From: Yinghuangia sp045039925
GTDB lineage: Bacteria > Actinomycetota > Actinomycetes > Streptomycetales > Streptomycetaceae
Direction of reading: 5' to 3'
Length of the DNA stretch: 64,000 nucleotides
Assembly: GCA_045039925.1 (NCBI GenBank)
Contig: CP108400.1
Location: 5,146,001 to 5,210,000, forward strand
Shown here: positions 24,038 to 33,861 of the stretch, in pieces
Position numbering within the stretch: position 1 is the stretch's first letter
Layout: each line of letters opens with the position of its first letter
Position numbers and translations under genes: made by a program
Notes under the pieces: generated by a model
What the model was told of the DNA's origin: nothing
The model's database searches: none
What the model saw: the letters and a program-made list of their open reading frames with translations, nothing else

Positions 24038-24072
24038 CAGAGGCCCCCTCCCTGTACGGGAGGGGGCCTCTG
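24038..24072 (-). terminator. Terminator of tRNA-Arg
   Basis: Perfect 15-bp stem (24038-24052 with 24058-24072) and loop tgtac, starting 6 bp beyond the tRNA 3' end on the minus strand. A shortened copy is found at 15513-15537. Confidence 0.75.
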
Positions 24073-24078
24073 AGCTGG

Positions 24079-24151
24079 TGCGCTCGGCAGGATTCGAACC
24101 TGCAACCTTTTGATCCGTAGTCAAATGCTCTATCCGTTGAGCTACGAGCGC
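24079..24151 (-). tRNA. tRNA-Arg (anticodon ACG)
   Basis: Full cloverleaf on the minus strand: acceptor gcgctcg/cgagcgc, D arm gctc/gagc, anticodon stem tttga/tcaaa with loop ctacgga (anticodon ACG, read as ICG after modification), T arm gcagg-ttcgaat-cctgc. Discriminator A at 24079; CCA is not encoded. Length 73 nt. Its 3' half is duplicated in degenerate form at 15551-15593. Confidence 0.95.
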
Positions 24152-24214
24152 CGGTTGGTGAACCGAGAAGAACAATACAGGATCCGGCGCCGGGGCTGAA
24201 ATCGATTGTGTGAC

Positions 24215-24540
24215 TGCCGGCGGGGCGGAGGGTTTGGGCAGGTTTGCGTGGTTGGGACGACGGGCGGGGAGGGCTGCGGAGGCAAGGGAGAGGAGGAGGG
24301 GTGGAGGAGTGAAGAGGTGGGGAGGCGGGGGGTGTCGGCGGGGGCGGGGTTGGGGGGTGGAGGGGGTGGGGGTGTTCGCTGAGAGCGAAACGGGGGGTTT
24401 GGTGGGGGTGGGGGGAAGTGGGGGTTGTGCGGCATAGATCACATGGCGGGAGGCAGGGAAGGGGCGAAGCGGGTGGAGGGGGATGGTCCCGGCAAATGGG
24501 GTTGCGTGGGTGCTGGGGGTGGCGGGGCGGTTACGGAGGG
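24215..24540. other. G-rich, strand-asymmetric spacer between two tRNA genes
   Basis: About 325 bp with long runs of G and very few C on the plus strand (for example gggggtggagggggtgggg-like stretches), with many groups of three or more G spaced by short loops. No gene. Both flanking tRNAs are transcribed from the minus strand, so G-runs would be on the non-template strand. It could form G-quadruplexes. Confidence 0.7.
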
Positions 24541-24560
24541 GTCCGGGTCGGGGACGCAGA

Positions 24561-24591
24561 ACGGCCCGTCCGGTTGGACCGGACGGGCCGT
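24561..24591 (-). terminator. Terminator of tRNA-Ser
   Basis: Perfect 14-bp stem acggcccgtccggt / accggacgggccgt with loop tgg, 6 bp beyond the 3' end of tRNA-Ser, followed on the minus strand by ttctgc. Confidence 0.8.
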
Positions 24592-24597
24592 GAAGTG

Positions 24598-24688
24598 CGG
24601 AGGCTCCGGGATTTGAACCCGGGATGGGGTTGGTTACCCAAACCGCATTAGCAGTGCGGCGCCATAGACCAGACTAGGCGAAGCCTCC
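24598..24688 (-). tRNA. tRNA-Ser (anticodon GCT)
   Basis: Class II tRNA on the minus strand: acceptor ggaggct/agcctcc, anticodon stem ccgca/tgcgg with anticodon GCT, a long variable arm (tttgggtaaccaacccc region), T arm cccgg-gttcaaat-cccgg and discriminator G at 24598. About 91 nt, no encoded CCA. Transcribed away from the large sensor-like gene at 24837. Confidence 0.95.
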
Positions 24689-24836
24689 ATCGGTGTATCC
24701 CGACGGCGGATAGATTACCCGCCAGGTCAACGCTGGGGCAAAAAGAATGCGATAGTCGGTCGTGACATGCCTCCGGGGGGACGGGCAGGATGGGCCGTCG
24801 GCACAGTCCAGGGGACGTTGAGGAGGTACGCGCTTC

Positions 24837-27800
24837 GTGAGCAGCAGGCCATCCCGAGGCGCTGCTCGCCTCGCCGCCATACTCGACGCCCTGCCTGACG
24901 CGCTCCTGCTCGTGAACCGCAACGGCACGGTGGTCAACGCGAATGCGATGGCGCTGGAGGCGTTGGAGGCCCCGGGCACGCCGATCGTGGGGCGGGGACT
25001 GCTGGACCTGCTGCCGACGTTCGACCGCAGCCGCATTCCGGGGTCCGTGCGTGCCATGGACACGTCCGAAACGCGAACGAAGCCCACCCGGATGACGGCG
25101 CGGCGCACCGACGGCTCGCTGATGCCGGTCGAGGTGACGAGCGCGAACCTGCCCGGGGCGTACGACGACGAACTGCTCATGATCGTGGTGCGCGACCTGA
25201 GCGGTTCGGTGGACGTCGAGTCGGAGTTGCAGCGCCAGCAGCGGCAGACCGAGATGATCCTGCGGGCCGCGTCCGAGGGGATCGTCGGGATCGACGCCGA
25301 GGGTTCGATCGTGCTGGTCAACCCGGCGGCGGCGCGCATACTGCGGCACCGGGCGAGCGATCTCGGCGGCAAGTCCCTGCACGAGCTGTTGCAGCCGAAG
25401 AAGGCCGACGGCTCGCCGATGCCCCCGGACGAGTGCCCCGCGCTGGTGACCCTGAAGACCGGCCGCAAGCAGCGGCTGCGGGACCAGGTGCTGTGGCGCG
25501 GCGACGGCGAGGCCGTCCCGGTCGAGATGACGACGGCGCCGATTCTGCTGGGCGAGGCCGTGGTCGGTGCGGTGATGACGTTCACCGACACGTCGCGGGA
25601 GCGGACGCTGGCCGAGCACCGCGAGCAGTTGGCGGAGCTGCTGGACGCCGAGCTGCTCGCGCGCATCGAGGCGTCCCGTGCCCGCCTGAAGACCCTGGCC
25701 GACGGCAGCATCGGCGAGCTGGGCCCGAGCGCTCGCCGCGTGGTACGCCAAGTCGCGGGCGAGCTCGAGGAGATGGCCGGCCTCACCGCCGAGGTGCTGG
25801 AGCACCAGCGCGGGGAGAAGAAGGACGGTGTCGAACGCACCGCCGCCACCATCGACGACCTGCTCGACCGCGCGCTGGAGACGGTGACCTACCCGGCGCG
25901 CGCCGCCGGCGTCGAGTTCACGGTGACGGCGGCCGCCGTCGGCGTGCAGGTCGATGTCGACGCGATGACGCGGGCCTTGGGCCACCTGATCGCGGACACC
26001 GTCGGCGCCGGCCCCAAGGGCTCGACGGTCGTCGTCGCGGCGGCGCAGCGCGACGGCAAGGCGCGCATCGAGGTACGCGGCCCCGCGAGCCGCGGCAGCT
26101 CCGTCCATGTGCCGCTGGCCCGTTCGGTGATCGAGGCCCACGGCGGCACGGTCGAGTCGCATGCGGTCGAGGGACGCGGCAGCACGTACGTCGTCGAACT
26201 GCCCGCCGACGACGAGGCCGCCGCCAAGGCGCGTCCGCAGGACGCCGCGGAGGAGGGCAAGGACGTACGCGCCCGCGCCCGCAAGCGCGCACGGACCTCG
26301 CCTGCCGTACGCCCCGGCACCGCCGCAACGAAGCCCGGCGAGAAGTCCGAGCAGGGCCCGGGGCGGAAGCCGGAGTCCGGCGACGGCGACGGCGCCGACG
26401 AGCGGCCGACAACCGACGAGAGCGGCGAGACCGGCGAGAGCCGCAAGGGCACCGACGCCGCGGACAAGAACACCCCCGCGGGTGGCGACGGTTCGACGCC
26501 ACGCCTCCCGGCCACCCGCGGCGAGAGCGCCGACGGAAGCGACCGCGGGAACGGCAACAGGAACACCGGCAACGGCACCGGACTTGAGCCTGCCAACCCC
26601 GCAGGGCCGCCCGCGCCCACGCCCCCGTCCCTCCCCGCCCCCGCGAAGCCGTTCGCGCTCCCGGCCGGCGAGTCGGCGACGCCTCCCGGGACGGCGCCGA
26701 GCGTTCCGCTGGTGCCCGCGTCCGGCGGACGCCGCGCGACGCACCGCGCGCTGCCCTCCGCCGACAGCTCCGAGAACCCCGACGGCCCCGGGGCACTGCC
26801 CGCCGGGCCGAGCGCCGGAACGGATGCGGCCCCCACGAGTCCCAGGCACGGCACGGCAGGTCAGGGCACGGCAGGTCAGGGCACGGCAGATCCCGGCACG
26901 GCGGAGGCGGACGCCCAGTCCGAGGAAGCCGGAACCGGCGTACCCGCGAAGGTCAACGGCCACCACACGCGGCACATGGCAGGCGCGCGGCACCCGATGT
27001 CGACGCCTCCCGCGGCGATACCGTCGCAGTCGCGCACCGGCAACACCGGGGCCGGAAGCCGTTCCACGAGCGTGCAGGACCGGCCCGACCGGGCCGAGCA
27101 GCCCGATCTCGCCCCGACCGAACTCATGGACATGCCCGGCGTCCCGCAGGCGCCCGGCATGGACGCGGACGCCCCGACGGCCCTGATGCCGCACATACCG
27201 TTCGCACCCGCCGAACCGTCGGCGACGCCGACCCCGTCGGCTCCCCCGGCGATCCCCCCGATGCCGCGCACGCCGCCGCCCGCGCCGGGCGTCGCCGAAT
27301 CCGGTACCGACGGCGCCACGGCCCCGGCCCCCGAAGCCCCGGCCCCCGCCGACACGCCGCGCGCGCCCTTCACGGGTCGCCGCCGCCGCGCCCTGGCCCC
27401 CGCGCAGCCGCCGGAGGGCCTGCCCGGCCACGAACAGCCCCCGGCCGCCGAGCCCGAGGACCGCGGCGACGGCCGGACGAGCGGACCGTACGCACTGCCT
27501 CCCGCGTACGGCGACTCCGCCCCGCACACCTACGCGCCCCCGAACGACGGGCAGGGCGTCACGATGCCCTTCCCCGGTACGGGCTACGGATCCGGCAGCG
27601 GTGGCGGCGAACTCGGCTCGGGTCCGAACCTCGCACCCGCCTTGCCCGCCGTGGAACTTCCGCAGCGCACCCCGGGCGTCGCACCCCACCCGGGCACGGT
27701 CCGCGAGCCCGCGCACCCCTCAGGCCAACCGGGCCAACCGGGCCAACCGGGCCAACAAGCCCATTCGGCGCAGGCCGCGCACCAGGCCCTGCAAGCCGCG

Positions 27801-28724
27801 GCGGCCCAACTCGCCCCCGCGCACCCGGCACCCGAGGCCGCACCCCCGCAGCCCGCGCTGCCGCAGGCACCCCACACCCAACCGACGCAACAGCCGCAGC
27901 AAATGCAGCAGCCTCCGCACCTCCCCGCGGGCTACGACGTCGACACTCCCCCGCCCGGCGAACTCGCCGCCGTGGACCCGAACTACCCGCCGATGGTCCC
28001 CCCGACCCCCGACGGCCGTCCGCGCAGGGTCCTTGTCTGGCCCTCCCCCGACGGCCCCACGTCGAGCGCGCTCACGGCCCGCGGCTGGGACCCGGTCCTG
28101 GTGCGCTCCCGCGAGGAAGTCGACGCAAGCGCCTCGGCGCACCCGGCCGCGCTGTTCGTGGACCCGCTGACCGGCCCGATCACGCGCACCGCGCTCCAGT
28201 CCCTGCGTACCGCCGCGACGGCCGCGCACATCCCGGTGCTGGTGACCGCCGGGCTGATGCAGGCCACCCGCGACGCCGCGTTCGGCGCGGACCCGGCCGT
28301 ACTGCTGCGCTCGCTCGCGCCCGCCGACAGCGCGGCCCACGCCTCACGCGTCCTGCTGGTCGAGGCCAACCACGACATCGCCACCGCGTTCACCGGTTCG
28401 CTGGTACGCCGCGGCATGGACGTCGTGCACGTCACCTCGGAGAGCGAGGCCGTGTCGAAGGCGTCCAGCGTCGAGCCGAACCTCGTGGTGCTCGACCTCA
28501 TGCTGGTACGCCGGCGCCGCCTCGGCATCGTCGACTGGCTGCGCAACAACCAGCGCCTGCACTCGACTCCGATCGTCGTCTACACGACGGTCGACATCGC
28601 ACCGGAGGACCTGCCGCGCCTCCAGACCGGCGAGACGGTGCTGTTCCTGGCGGAGCGCTCGACGCGCGACGACGTCCAGCAGCGCGTGGTCGACCTGCTC
28701 GGCAAGATCGCCTCACTCGTCTGA
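24837..28724 (+). CDS. Giant PAS-PAS-(pseudo)kinase-linker-(pseudo)receiver protein
   Basis: 1295 residues from a GTG with gaggagg upstream. Order: PAS 1 (about 9-125), PAS 2 (about 140-262), a coiled dimerisation-like segment (265-335), a HATPase-like domain (340-457), a roughly 600-residue Pro/Ala/Gly-rich disordered linker (460-1058), and two receiver-like domains (about 1060-1165, starting RRVLVWPSPDG, and 1170-1290, starting RVLLVEANHD). The HisKA-like segment has no SHELRTPL-type His. The HATPase N box reads LGHLIADTVGAG without its Asn, and the DxGxG loop is missing although the final GRGSTYVVELP remains. Receiver 2 keeps an Asp in VVLDLML but lacks the acid pair after LLVE; receiver 1 lacks most active-site residues. 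I infer a scaffold or pseudokinase. No membrane segment, so cytoplasmic. It stands alone between tRNA-Ser and a convergent ligase gene. Confidence 0.85.
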   Translation: MSSRPSRGAARLAAILDALPDALLLVNRNGTVVNANAMALEALEAPGTPIVGRGLLDLLPTFDRSRIPGSVRAMDTSETRTKPTRMTARRTDGSLMPVEVTSANLPGAYDDELLMIVVRDLSGSVDVESELQRQQRQTEMILRAASEGIVGIDAEGSIVLVNPAAARILRHRASDLGGKSLHELLQPKKADGSPMPPDECPALVTLKTGRKQRLRDQVLWRGDGEAVPVEMTTAPILLGEAVVGAVMTFTDTSRERTLAEHREQLAELLDAELLARIEASRARLKTLADGSIGELGPSARRVVRQVAGELEEMAGLTAEVLEHQRGEKKDGVERTAATIDDLLDRALETVTYPARAAGVEFTVTAAAVGVQVDVDAMTRALGHLIADTVGAGPKGSTVVVAAAQRDGKARIEVRGPASRGSSVHVPLARSVIEAHGGTVESHAVEGRGSTYVVELPADDEAAAKARPQDAAEEGKDVRARARKRARTSPAVRPGTAATKPGEKSEQGPGRKPESGDGDGADERPTTDESGETGESRKGTDAADKNTPAGGDGSTPRLPATRGESADGSDRGNGNRNTGNGTGLEPANPAGPPAPTPPSLPAPAKPFALPAGESATPPGTAPSVPLVPASGGRRATHRALPSADSSENPDGPGALPAGPSAGTDAAPTSPRHGTAGQGTAGQGTADPGTAEADAQSEEAGTGVPAKVNGHHTRHMAGARHPMSTPPAAIPSQSRTGNTGAGSRSTSVQDRPDRAEQPDLAPTELMDMPGVPQAPGMDADAPTALMPHIPFAPAEPSATPTPSAPPAIPPMPRTPPPAPGVAESGTDGATAPAPEAPAPADTPRAPFTGRRRRALAPAQPPEGLPGHEQPPAAEPEDRGDGRTSGPYALPPAYGDSAPHTYAPPNDGQGVTMPFPGTGYGSGSGGGELGSGPNLAPALPAVELPQRTPGVAPHPGTVREPAHPSGQPGQPGQPGQQAHSAQAAHQALQAAAAQLAPAHPAPEAAPPQPALPQAPHTQPTQQPQQMQQPPHLPAGYDVDTPPPGELAAVDPNYPPMVPPTPDGRPRRVLVWPSPDGPTSSALTARGWDPVLVRSREEVDASASAHPAALFVDPLTGPITRTALQSLRTAATAAHIPVLVTAGLMQATRDAAFGADPAVLLRSLAPADSAAHASRVLLVEANHDIATAFTGSLVRRGMDVVHVTSESEAVSKASSVEPNLVVLDLMLVRRRRLGIVDWLRNNQRLHSTPIVVYTTVDIAPEDLPRLQTGETVLFLAERSTRDDVQQRVVDLLGKIASLV

Positions 28725-28806
28725 GCCACCGGAGCAACCGCTCCAACCGCTCCACCCGCAACCGCAACCGCGCCGACGCCGCATCGGCAACACCAACGGC
28801 AACGGC

Positions 28807-28851
28807 AAAAAACCGCGGCCCCGGTGCCAACTGCGCACCGGAGCCGCGGTT
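28807..28851 (-). terminator. Terminator after the acyl-CoA ligase gene
   Basis: Stem aaccgcggc-c-ccggtgc (28811-28827) with 28835-28851, one mismatch, 7-nt loop. On the minus strand it is followed by tttttt, a good terminator for the ligase gene ending at 28859. It may also act as a weak stop for the large plus-strand gene. Confidence 0.85.
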
Positions 28852-28858
28852 CCCATCA

Positions 28859-30508
<1,650 letters not shown>

Positions 30509-30546
30509 TTACGAGACCTCCTGGTGGTCTGCGGCCGTGCGGGGCC

Positions 30547-30565
30547 AGGCAGCGCCGCGCTGCCT
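30547..30565. promoter_or_regulatory. Hairpin/palindrome between exporter and ligase genes
   Basis: aggcagcg-ccg-cgctgcct, perfect 8-bp arms. It is in the 108-bp gap and may be a terminator of the exporter transcript (no T run) or an operator for the ligase gene. Confidence 0.35.
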
Positions 30566-30616
30566 ACCGACGGGTACGCCGATTACCAGGATTGTGCTGC
30601 CCGGAACCGCATGTTG

Positions 30617-32356
30617 TCAGCCCCGTGCGCCGGCCCGTTCCGAGACTGATGCCGCCAGGTCGCCCACGACCGGAACTGATGCTCCGTCAGGCTCCGCGTC
30701 CGCGGAGTCGCCACCGCCTCGCGAGCCGCCGGAGCCCCCGCCGGAGCCTTCCGAGCCCCCGGAACCCCCGTCGCCGCCGTCCTCGACCTTCTCGGCGTTC
30801 CGCCCGCCCCGCAGCGCCACCTCGCGGATCGCCAGGACGGCGAGGAAGCCGAGCAGCGTGACCGGCGCCGCGGTGAGGAAGACGGTGTGCAGGCCGTCGG
30901 TGAAGCCGTCCAGCACCACGTCGCGCACCGGCGCGTCCAGCTCGTGGATCGCGGACGGGCTGCCCAGCAGGTGCCCGACGTCCGTGCCCGGCGGGGGCGC
31001 GACGTGGCGTTCCGCCATCAGGTCCGGGATCCCCGAGCTCAGCCGCGAGCTCAGGATCGCGCCCAGCACGCCGACGCCGACCGCGCCGCCCATCGAGCGG
31101 AAGAAGGACGCCGACGACGTCGCGGTGCCGATGTCGTCCGGGTCCACGTCGTTCTGGATCGCCAGCACGAGCACCTGCGACGACAGCCCCAGCCCCACGC
31201 CGAGGACGAGCATGTAGAGGCCGGCGAGGGCGAGCGGCGTACCGACCCCGAGGTTGGCCAGCAGAAAGAGGCCGAGCGCGATCATCGGCAGGCCGACCAG
31301 CGGGAACGCCTTCCAGCGGCCGAACCGGGTGATCATGCGTCCGGACACGATGGACGCCCCGAGCATGCCGAGCACCATGGGCAGCGTCATCAGGCCCGAC
31401 CGCGTGGGGCTCATGCCGCGCACGATCTGGAGGTACTGCGGCAGGTAGATCATCGCGCCGAACATCGCGAAGCCGACGAAGAACGAGCCCGCGCCCGCGA
31501 GGTTGAAGGTCCGGCTGCGGAACAGGTGCGGCGGCAGGATCGGCTGCCGCGCCCGGCGCTCCTGCCACACCGCGCCCAGGCCGAGCACGACGGTCAGGGC
31601 CACGAGCGTGTACGTCGTACCGGAGTTCCACGCCCACTTCTGCCCGCCGAGCGACAGCGCCAGCAGCACCGAGGTGATCGCGCCGGTGATCAGCGCGGCG
31701 CCGAGGTAGTCGACGTGTGCCTCGCGGCGGACGTGCGGCAGCTTGAGGACCCGCTCGACCATCACCAGCGCGGCGACCGCGAACGGGATGCCGACGTAGA
31801 AGGTCCAGCGCCAGCCGAGCGCCTCCGAGCCGACCAGGAAGCCGCCGATGAGCGGGCCCGCGACGGTCGCGACACCGAAGGCCGAGCCGATCCAGCCGGA
31901 GTAGCGGCCGCGGGTACGCGGCGTCGTGACGTCCGCCATGATCGCCTGCGTCAGGGCGGTGATGCCGCCGACGCCGACGCCCTGGGCGGCGCGCGCCGCG
32001 ATCAACTGGCCCATGCTCTGCGAGAGTCCGGCGAGCGCCGAGGACACCGCGAAGAGGATGAGTGCGATGCGGAACAGGCGCTTGCGGCCGTAGAGGTCGG
32101 AGAGCTTGCCCCAGAGCGGGGTCGACGCGGTGGTGGTCAGCAGGCCCGCGCTCGCGACCCAGGCGAGCTGGTCCTGTCCCCCGAGGTCGCCGACGATCGT
32201 GGGCAGCGCGGTGCTGATGACCGTGCCGGATATGCAGGCCACGAAGAGGGAGACGAGCAGAACGCTCATCACCTTCATGATCTGACGGTGCGTGAACTCC
32301 CCGTCGGCGCCCGGCTCCGATCTGCCTGACGCCGTGTCACTCGCAATCGCCGACAT
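30617..32356 (-). CDS. DHA2 (14-TMS) MFS drug exporter, EmrB/QacA type
   Basis: 579 residues with 14 predicted membrane helices. Family motifs: FVACISGTVISTALPTIVGD (motif D1/helix 1, about 33-52), motif A LWGKLSDLYGRKRLFR (about 80-95), motif B RAAQGVGVGGITALTQAIM and motif C GPLIGG. Exports drugs or secondary metabolites in exchange for protons. The C-terminal 70 residues are a hydrophilic Gly/Ser/Asp-rich tail. The start at 32356 was chosen for its ggtggag site; two upstream in-frame ATGs (32374, 32386) lack one. A well-formed promoter with an overlapping inverted repeat is just upstream. Confidence 0.93.
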   Translation of the reverse strand: MSAIASDTASGRSEPGADGEFTHRQIMKVMSVLLVSLFVACISGTVISTALPTIVGDLGGQDQLAWVASAGLLTTTASTPLWGKLSDLYGRKRLFRIALILFAVSSALAGLSQSMGQLIAARAAQGVGVGGITALTQAIMADVTTPRTRGRYSGWIGSAFGVATVAGPLIGGFLVGSEALGWRWTFYVGIPFAVAALVMVERVLKLPHVRREAHVDYLGAALITGAITSVLLALSLGGQKWAWNSGTTYTLVALTVVLGLGAVWQERRARQPILPPHLFRSRTFNLAGAGSFFVGFAMFGAMIYLPQYLQIVRGMSPTRSGLMTLPMVLGMLGASIVSGRMITRFGRWKAFPLVGLPMIALGLFLLANLGVGTPLALAGLYMLVLGVGLGLSSQVLVLAIQNDVDPDDIGTATSSASFFRSMGGAVGVGVLGAILSSRLSSGIPDLMAERHVAPPPGTDVGHLLGSPSAIHELDAPVRDVVLDGFTDGLHTVFLTAAPVTLLGFLAVLAIREVALRGGRNAEKVEDGGDGGSGGSEGSGGGSGGSRGGGDSADAEPDGASVPVVGDLAASVSERAGARG

Positions 32357-32382
32357 CGCTCCACCATCCACCATTGTTTCGT

Positions 32383-32418
32383 GCAACTAAAGATAGCGGC
32401 GTTAGTTGCGGCAAGCAA
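32383..32418 (-). promoter_or_regulatory. Promoter with overlapping operator for the DHA2 exporter
   Basis: On the minus strand: -35 ttgctt (32418-32413), 17-bp spacer, -10 tatctt (32395-32390), 34 bp from the ATG at 32356. A perfect 8-bp inverted repeat gcaactaa (32383-32390) / ttagttgc (32402-32409) brackets the -10, and a second, gttgc/gcaac (32405-32409, 32415-32419), covers the -35. This is the layout of a repressed promoter; no regulator gene is adjacent. Confidence 0.6.
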
Positions 32419-32545
32419 CAGAGTTGATGATCACCCGCGCCGGTGTGACGCGAGTCGCGCGCTGCAAGTCCCCAAAAGCCCTACGTACGGGTGAAATCCG
32501 GCGCTTATTCCACCATTCGGCCTAGTCCCCGATGACAATCGGGCC

Positions 32546-32917
32546 ATGTACGCGCCCTTCACCCCCTTCACCCCCAGGCCGTTCGACGTCGTCCTCCCCG
32601 ACGCCCTCGGCCACCCAGCCCTCGGTTTCCGCGACGGCGGATGGTTCCGCGTCGGCGCCGGCCACCCGCCGCACCCGGTCGCGGCCCGCACCGCCATCCT
32701 CGGGAACCCCGACGCCGCGGGCCCCATCGTGCAGATCATGTGCTGGTGGATGCGCGAGAACCCGCGGCACGGGCACGCCGTCGACCTGGCCACCGAACTG
32801 GCGCTGCTGGTCGGCGAGATGAGCCGCGAGATGTCCCGGCGCGACGTGCGCGGCACCACGGTGCGCGAACTCAGAGCACCCCGACCGGCCCTGCCAGCGC
32901 GTTCCGGTCGATATTGA
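32546..32917 (+). CDS. Hypothetical protein
   Basis: 123 residues, not recognised, starting MYAPFTPFTPRPFDVVLPD. GC-rich third positions support coding up to about residue 105 (VQIMCWWMRENPRHGHAVDL, LLVGEMSREMSRRD). The last 16 codons overlap the convergent DUF1906 gene and show rarer codons, so the original 3' end may have been replaced. No clear ribosome site, no signal, no membrane helix. Confidence 0.5.
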   Translation: MYAPFTPFTPRPFDVVLPDALGHPALGFRDGGWFRVGAGHPPHPVAARTAILGNPDAAGPIVQIMCWWMRENPRHGHAVDLATELALLVGEMSREMSRRDVRGTTVRELRAPRPALPARSGRY

Positions 32918-33677
32918 CGGTCACGCCGCCGTAGGTCTCCTTGACGTTCCCCGCATGCTGCTTGACCCGGCGCCCCGGCCACAGGTGGTCGGGAATCGCG
33001 CCGTCCCCGCTGGTCACCGCCTTGTCGTCCCAGCGCGCGTACCAGACCGCGTCCGGCATCGACCGGGTCCCGGCGGACTCCACGAGGTCGGCGATGCCCG
33101 AGCTCAGACTGCTGTAGTACCCCGGTACGTAGCCGCGGGCGCGCACCTGGTCGCTCCACGCCGACACGAAATCGAGCACGTCACGCCGGCAGTCGGCCTT
33201 GCGGTTGTCGTAGTGCTCCATGTCGAAGTAGACGGCGCTGCCCGCCTTGAAGCCGACCGCGGCCGCCCGGTCGACGGCGTCGTCCGCCTCCGCCTTGCCG
33301 GTGTCCCGGCTCCGCGCGGGATCGATGCGCTTCATCTTCGGGGAGGTCGTGCACGAGGCCTGCGACCCGACGTACAGCGGCAGGAACTCCCAGCCCTGGG
33401 CCCGCACCTTGCGCACCCAGTCCCGCGTGAGCCCCTTGTTGGCGCAGCCGCGGTTGGCGCCGCCGACGTAGATGCCGACGGCCTTGTACGGCGAGGCCCG
33501 CCACGCCTTCATCGTCGAGACCTTGGGCGCCTCGCACGTGTCGAACGCGGCACCGGTGACGGTACGCATGCCGCCGCCGCGCGGCGCCGCGCCCCGGGCG
33601 TCGGCGACGGGGACCGCGAGCGCCGTCAGCGCCGCGGTGAGCAGGACGGACGTCCCCGCCCGGTGAATGCGGCGCAC
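32871..33677 (-). CDS. Secreted DUF1906 (glycoside-hydrolase-like) protein
   Basis: 268 residues from a GTG preceded by ggaggg. An N-terminal signal peptide (RRIHRAGTSVLLTAALTALA, predicted cleavage after the Ala/Val-rich core near residue 30) directs export. The mature part is the DUF1906 TIM-barrel type: FDTCEAPKVSTMKAWRASPY, YKAVGIYVGG, VYFDMEHYD and PGYYSSLSSGIADLV, resembling GH25-like lysozyme folds. The DME motif carries acidic residues at the usual catalytic strand. Its role in wall or polysaccharide turnover is inferred. Four or more Cys suggest disulfides. Confidence 0.88.
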   Translation of the reverse strand: MRRIHRAGTSVLLTAALTALAVPVADARGAAPRGGGMRTVTGAAFDTCEAPKVSTMKAWRASPYKAVGIYVGGANRGCANKGLTRDWVRKVRAQGWEFLPLYVGSQASCTTSPKMKRIDPARSRDTGKAEADDAVDRAAAVGFKAGSAVYFDMEHYDNRKADCRRDVLDFVSAWSDQVRARGYVPGYYSSLSSGIADLVESAGTRSMPDAVWYARWDDKAVTSGDGAIPDHLWPGRRVKQHAGNVKETYGGVTVNIDRNALAGPVGVL

Positions 33678-33810
33678 GGCCGCCTCCCTCCTCGTACACA
33701 GGTCTTGGTCGTTCAACGCTGCGTACGAGAAGGGCGGCAACCGGAACAAATGCCCCGTGACGCGCGGCAGGACCACGCGTTCGGCGTAGCCCCGCCGCGA
33801 AGGTAAGGCC

Positions 33811-33861
33811 TGTCCGAGGATCAGACCTGACCGAGGATCAGGCCTGCCCGAGGATCAGACC
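33811..33861. repeat. Three tandem copies of a 17-bp unit at the 3' end of the aldolase gene
   Basis: Units 33811-33827, 33828-33844 and 33845-33861 differ at only a few positions. The most upstream one (in minus-strand sense) encodes the end of the thiolase-like protein (LILGQA); the second and third recode LILGQ after the stop. The stop codon is formed at the unit junction. Confidence 0.9.

Noticed and set aside
24648..27716. 1022-codon minus-strand frame opposite the large PAS protein
   Set aside because: Covers the tRNA-Ser gene and is the shadow of the plus-strand gene; no recognisable domain.
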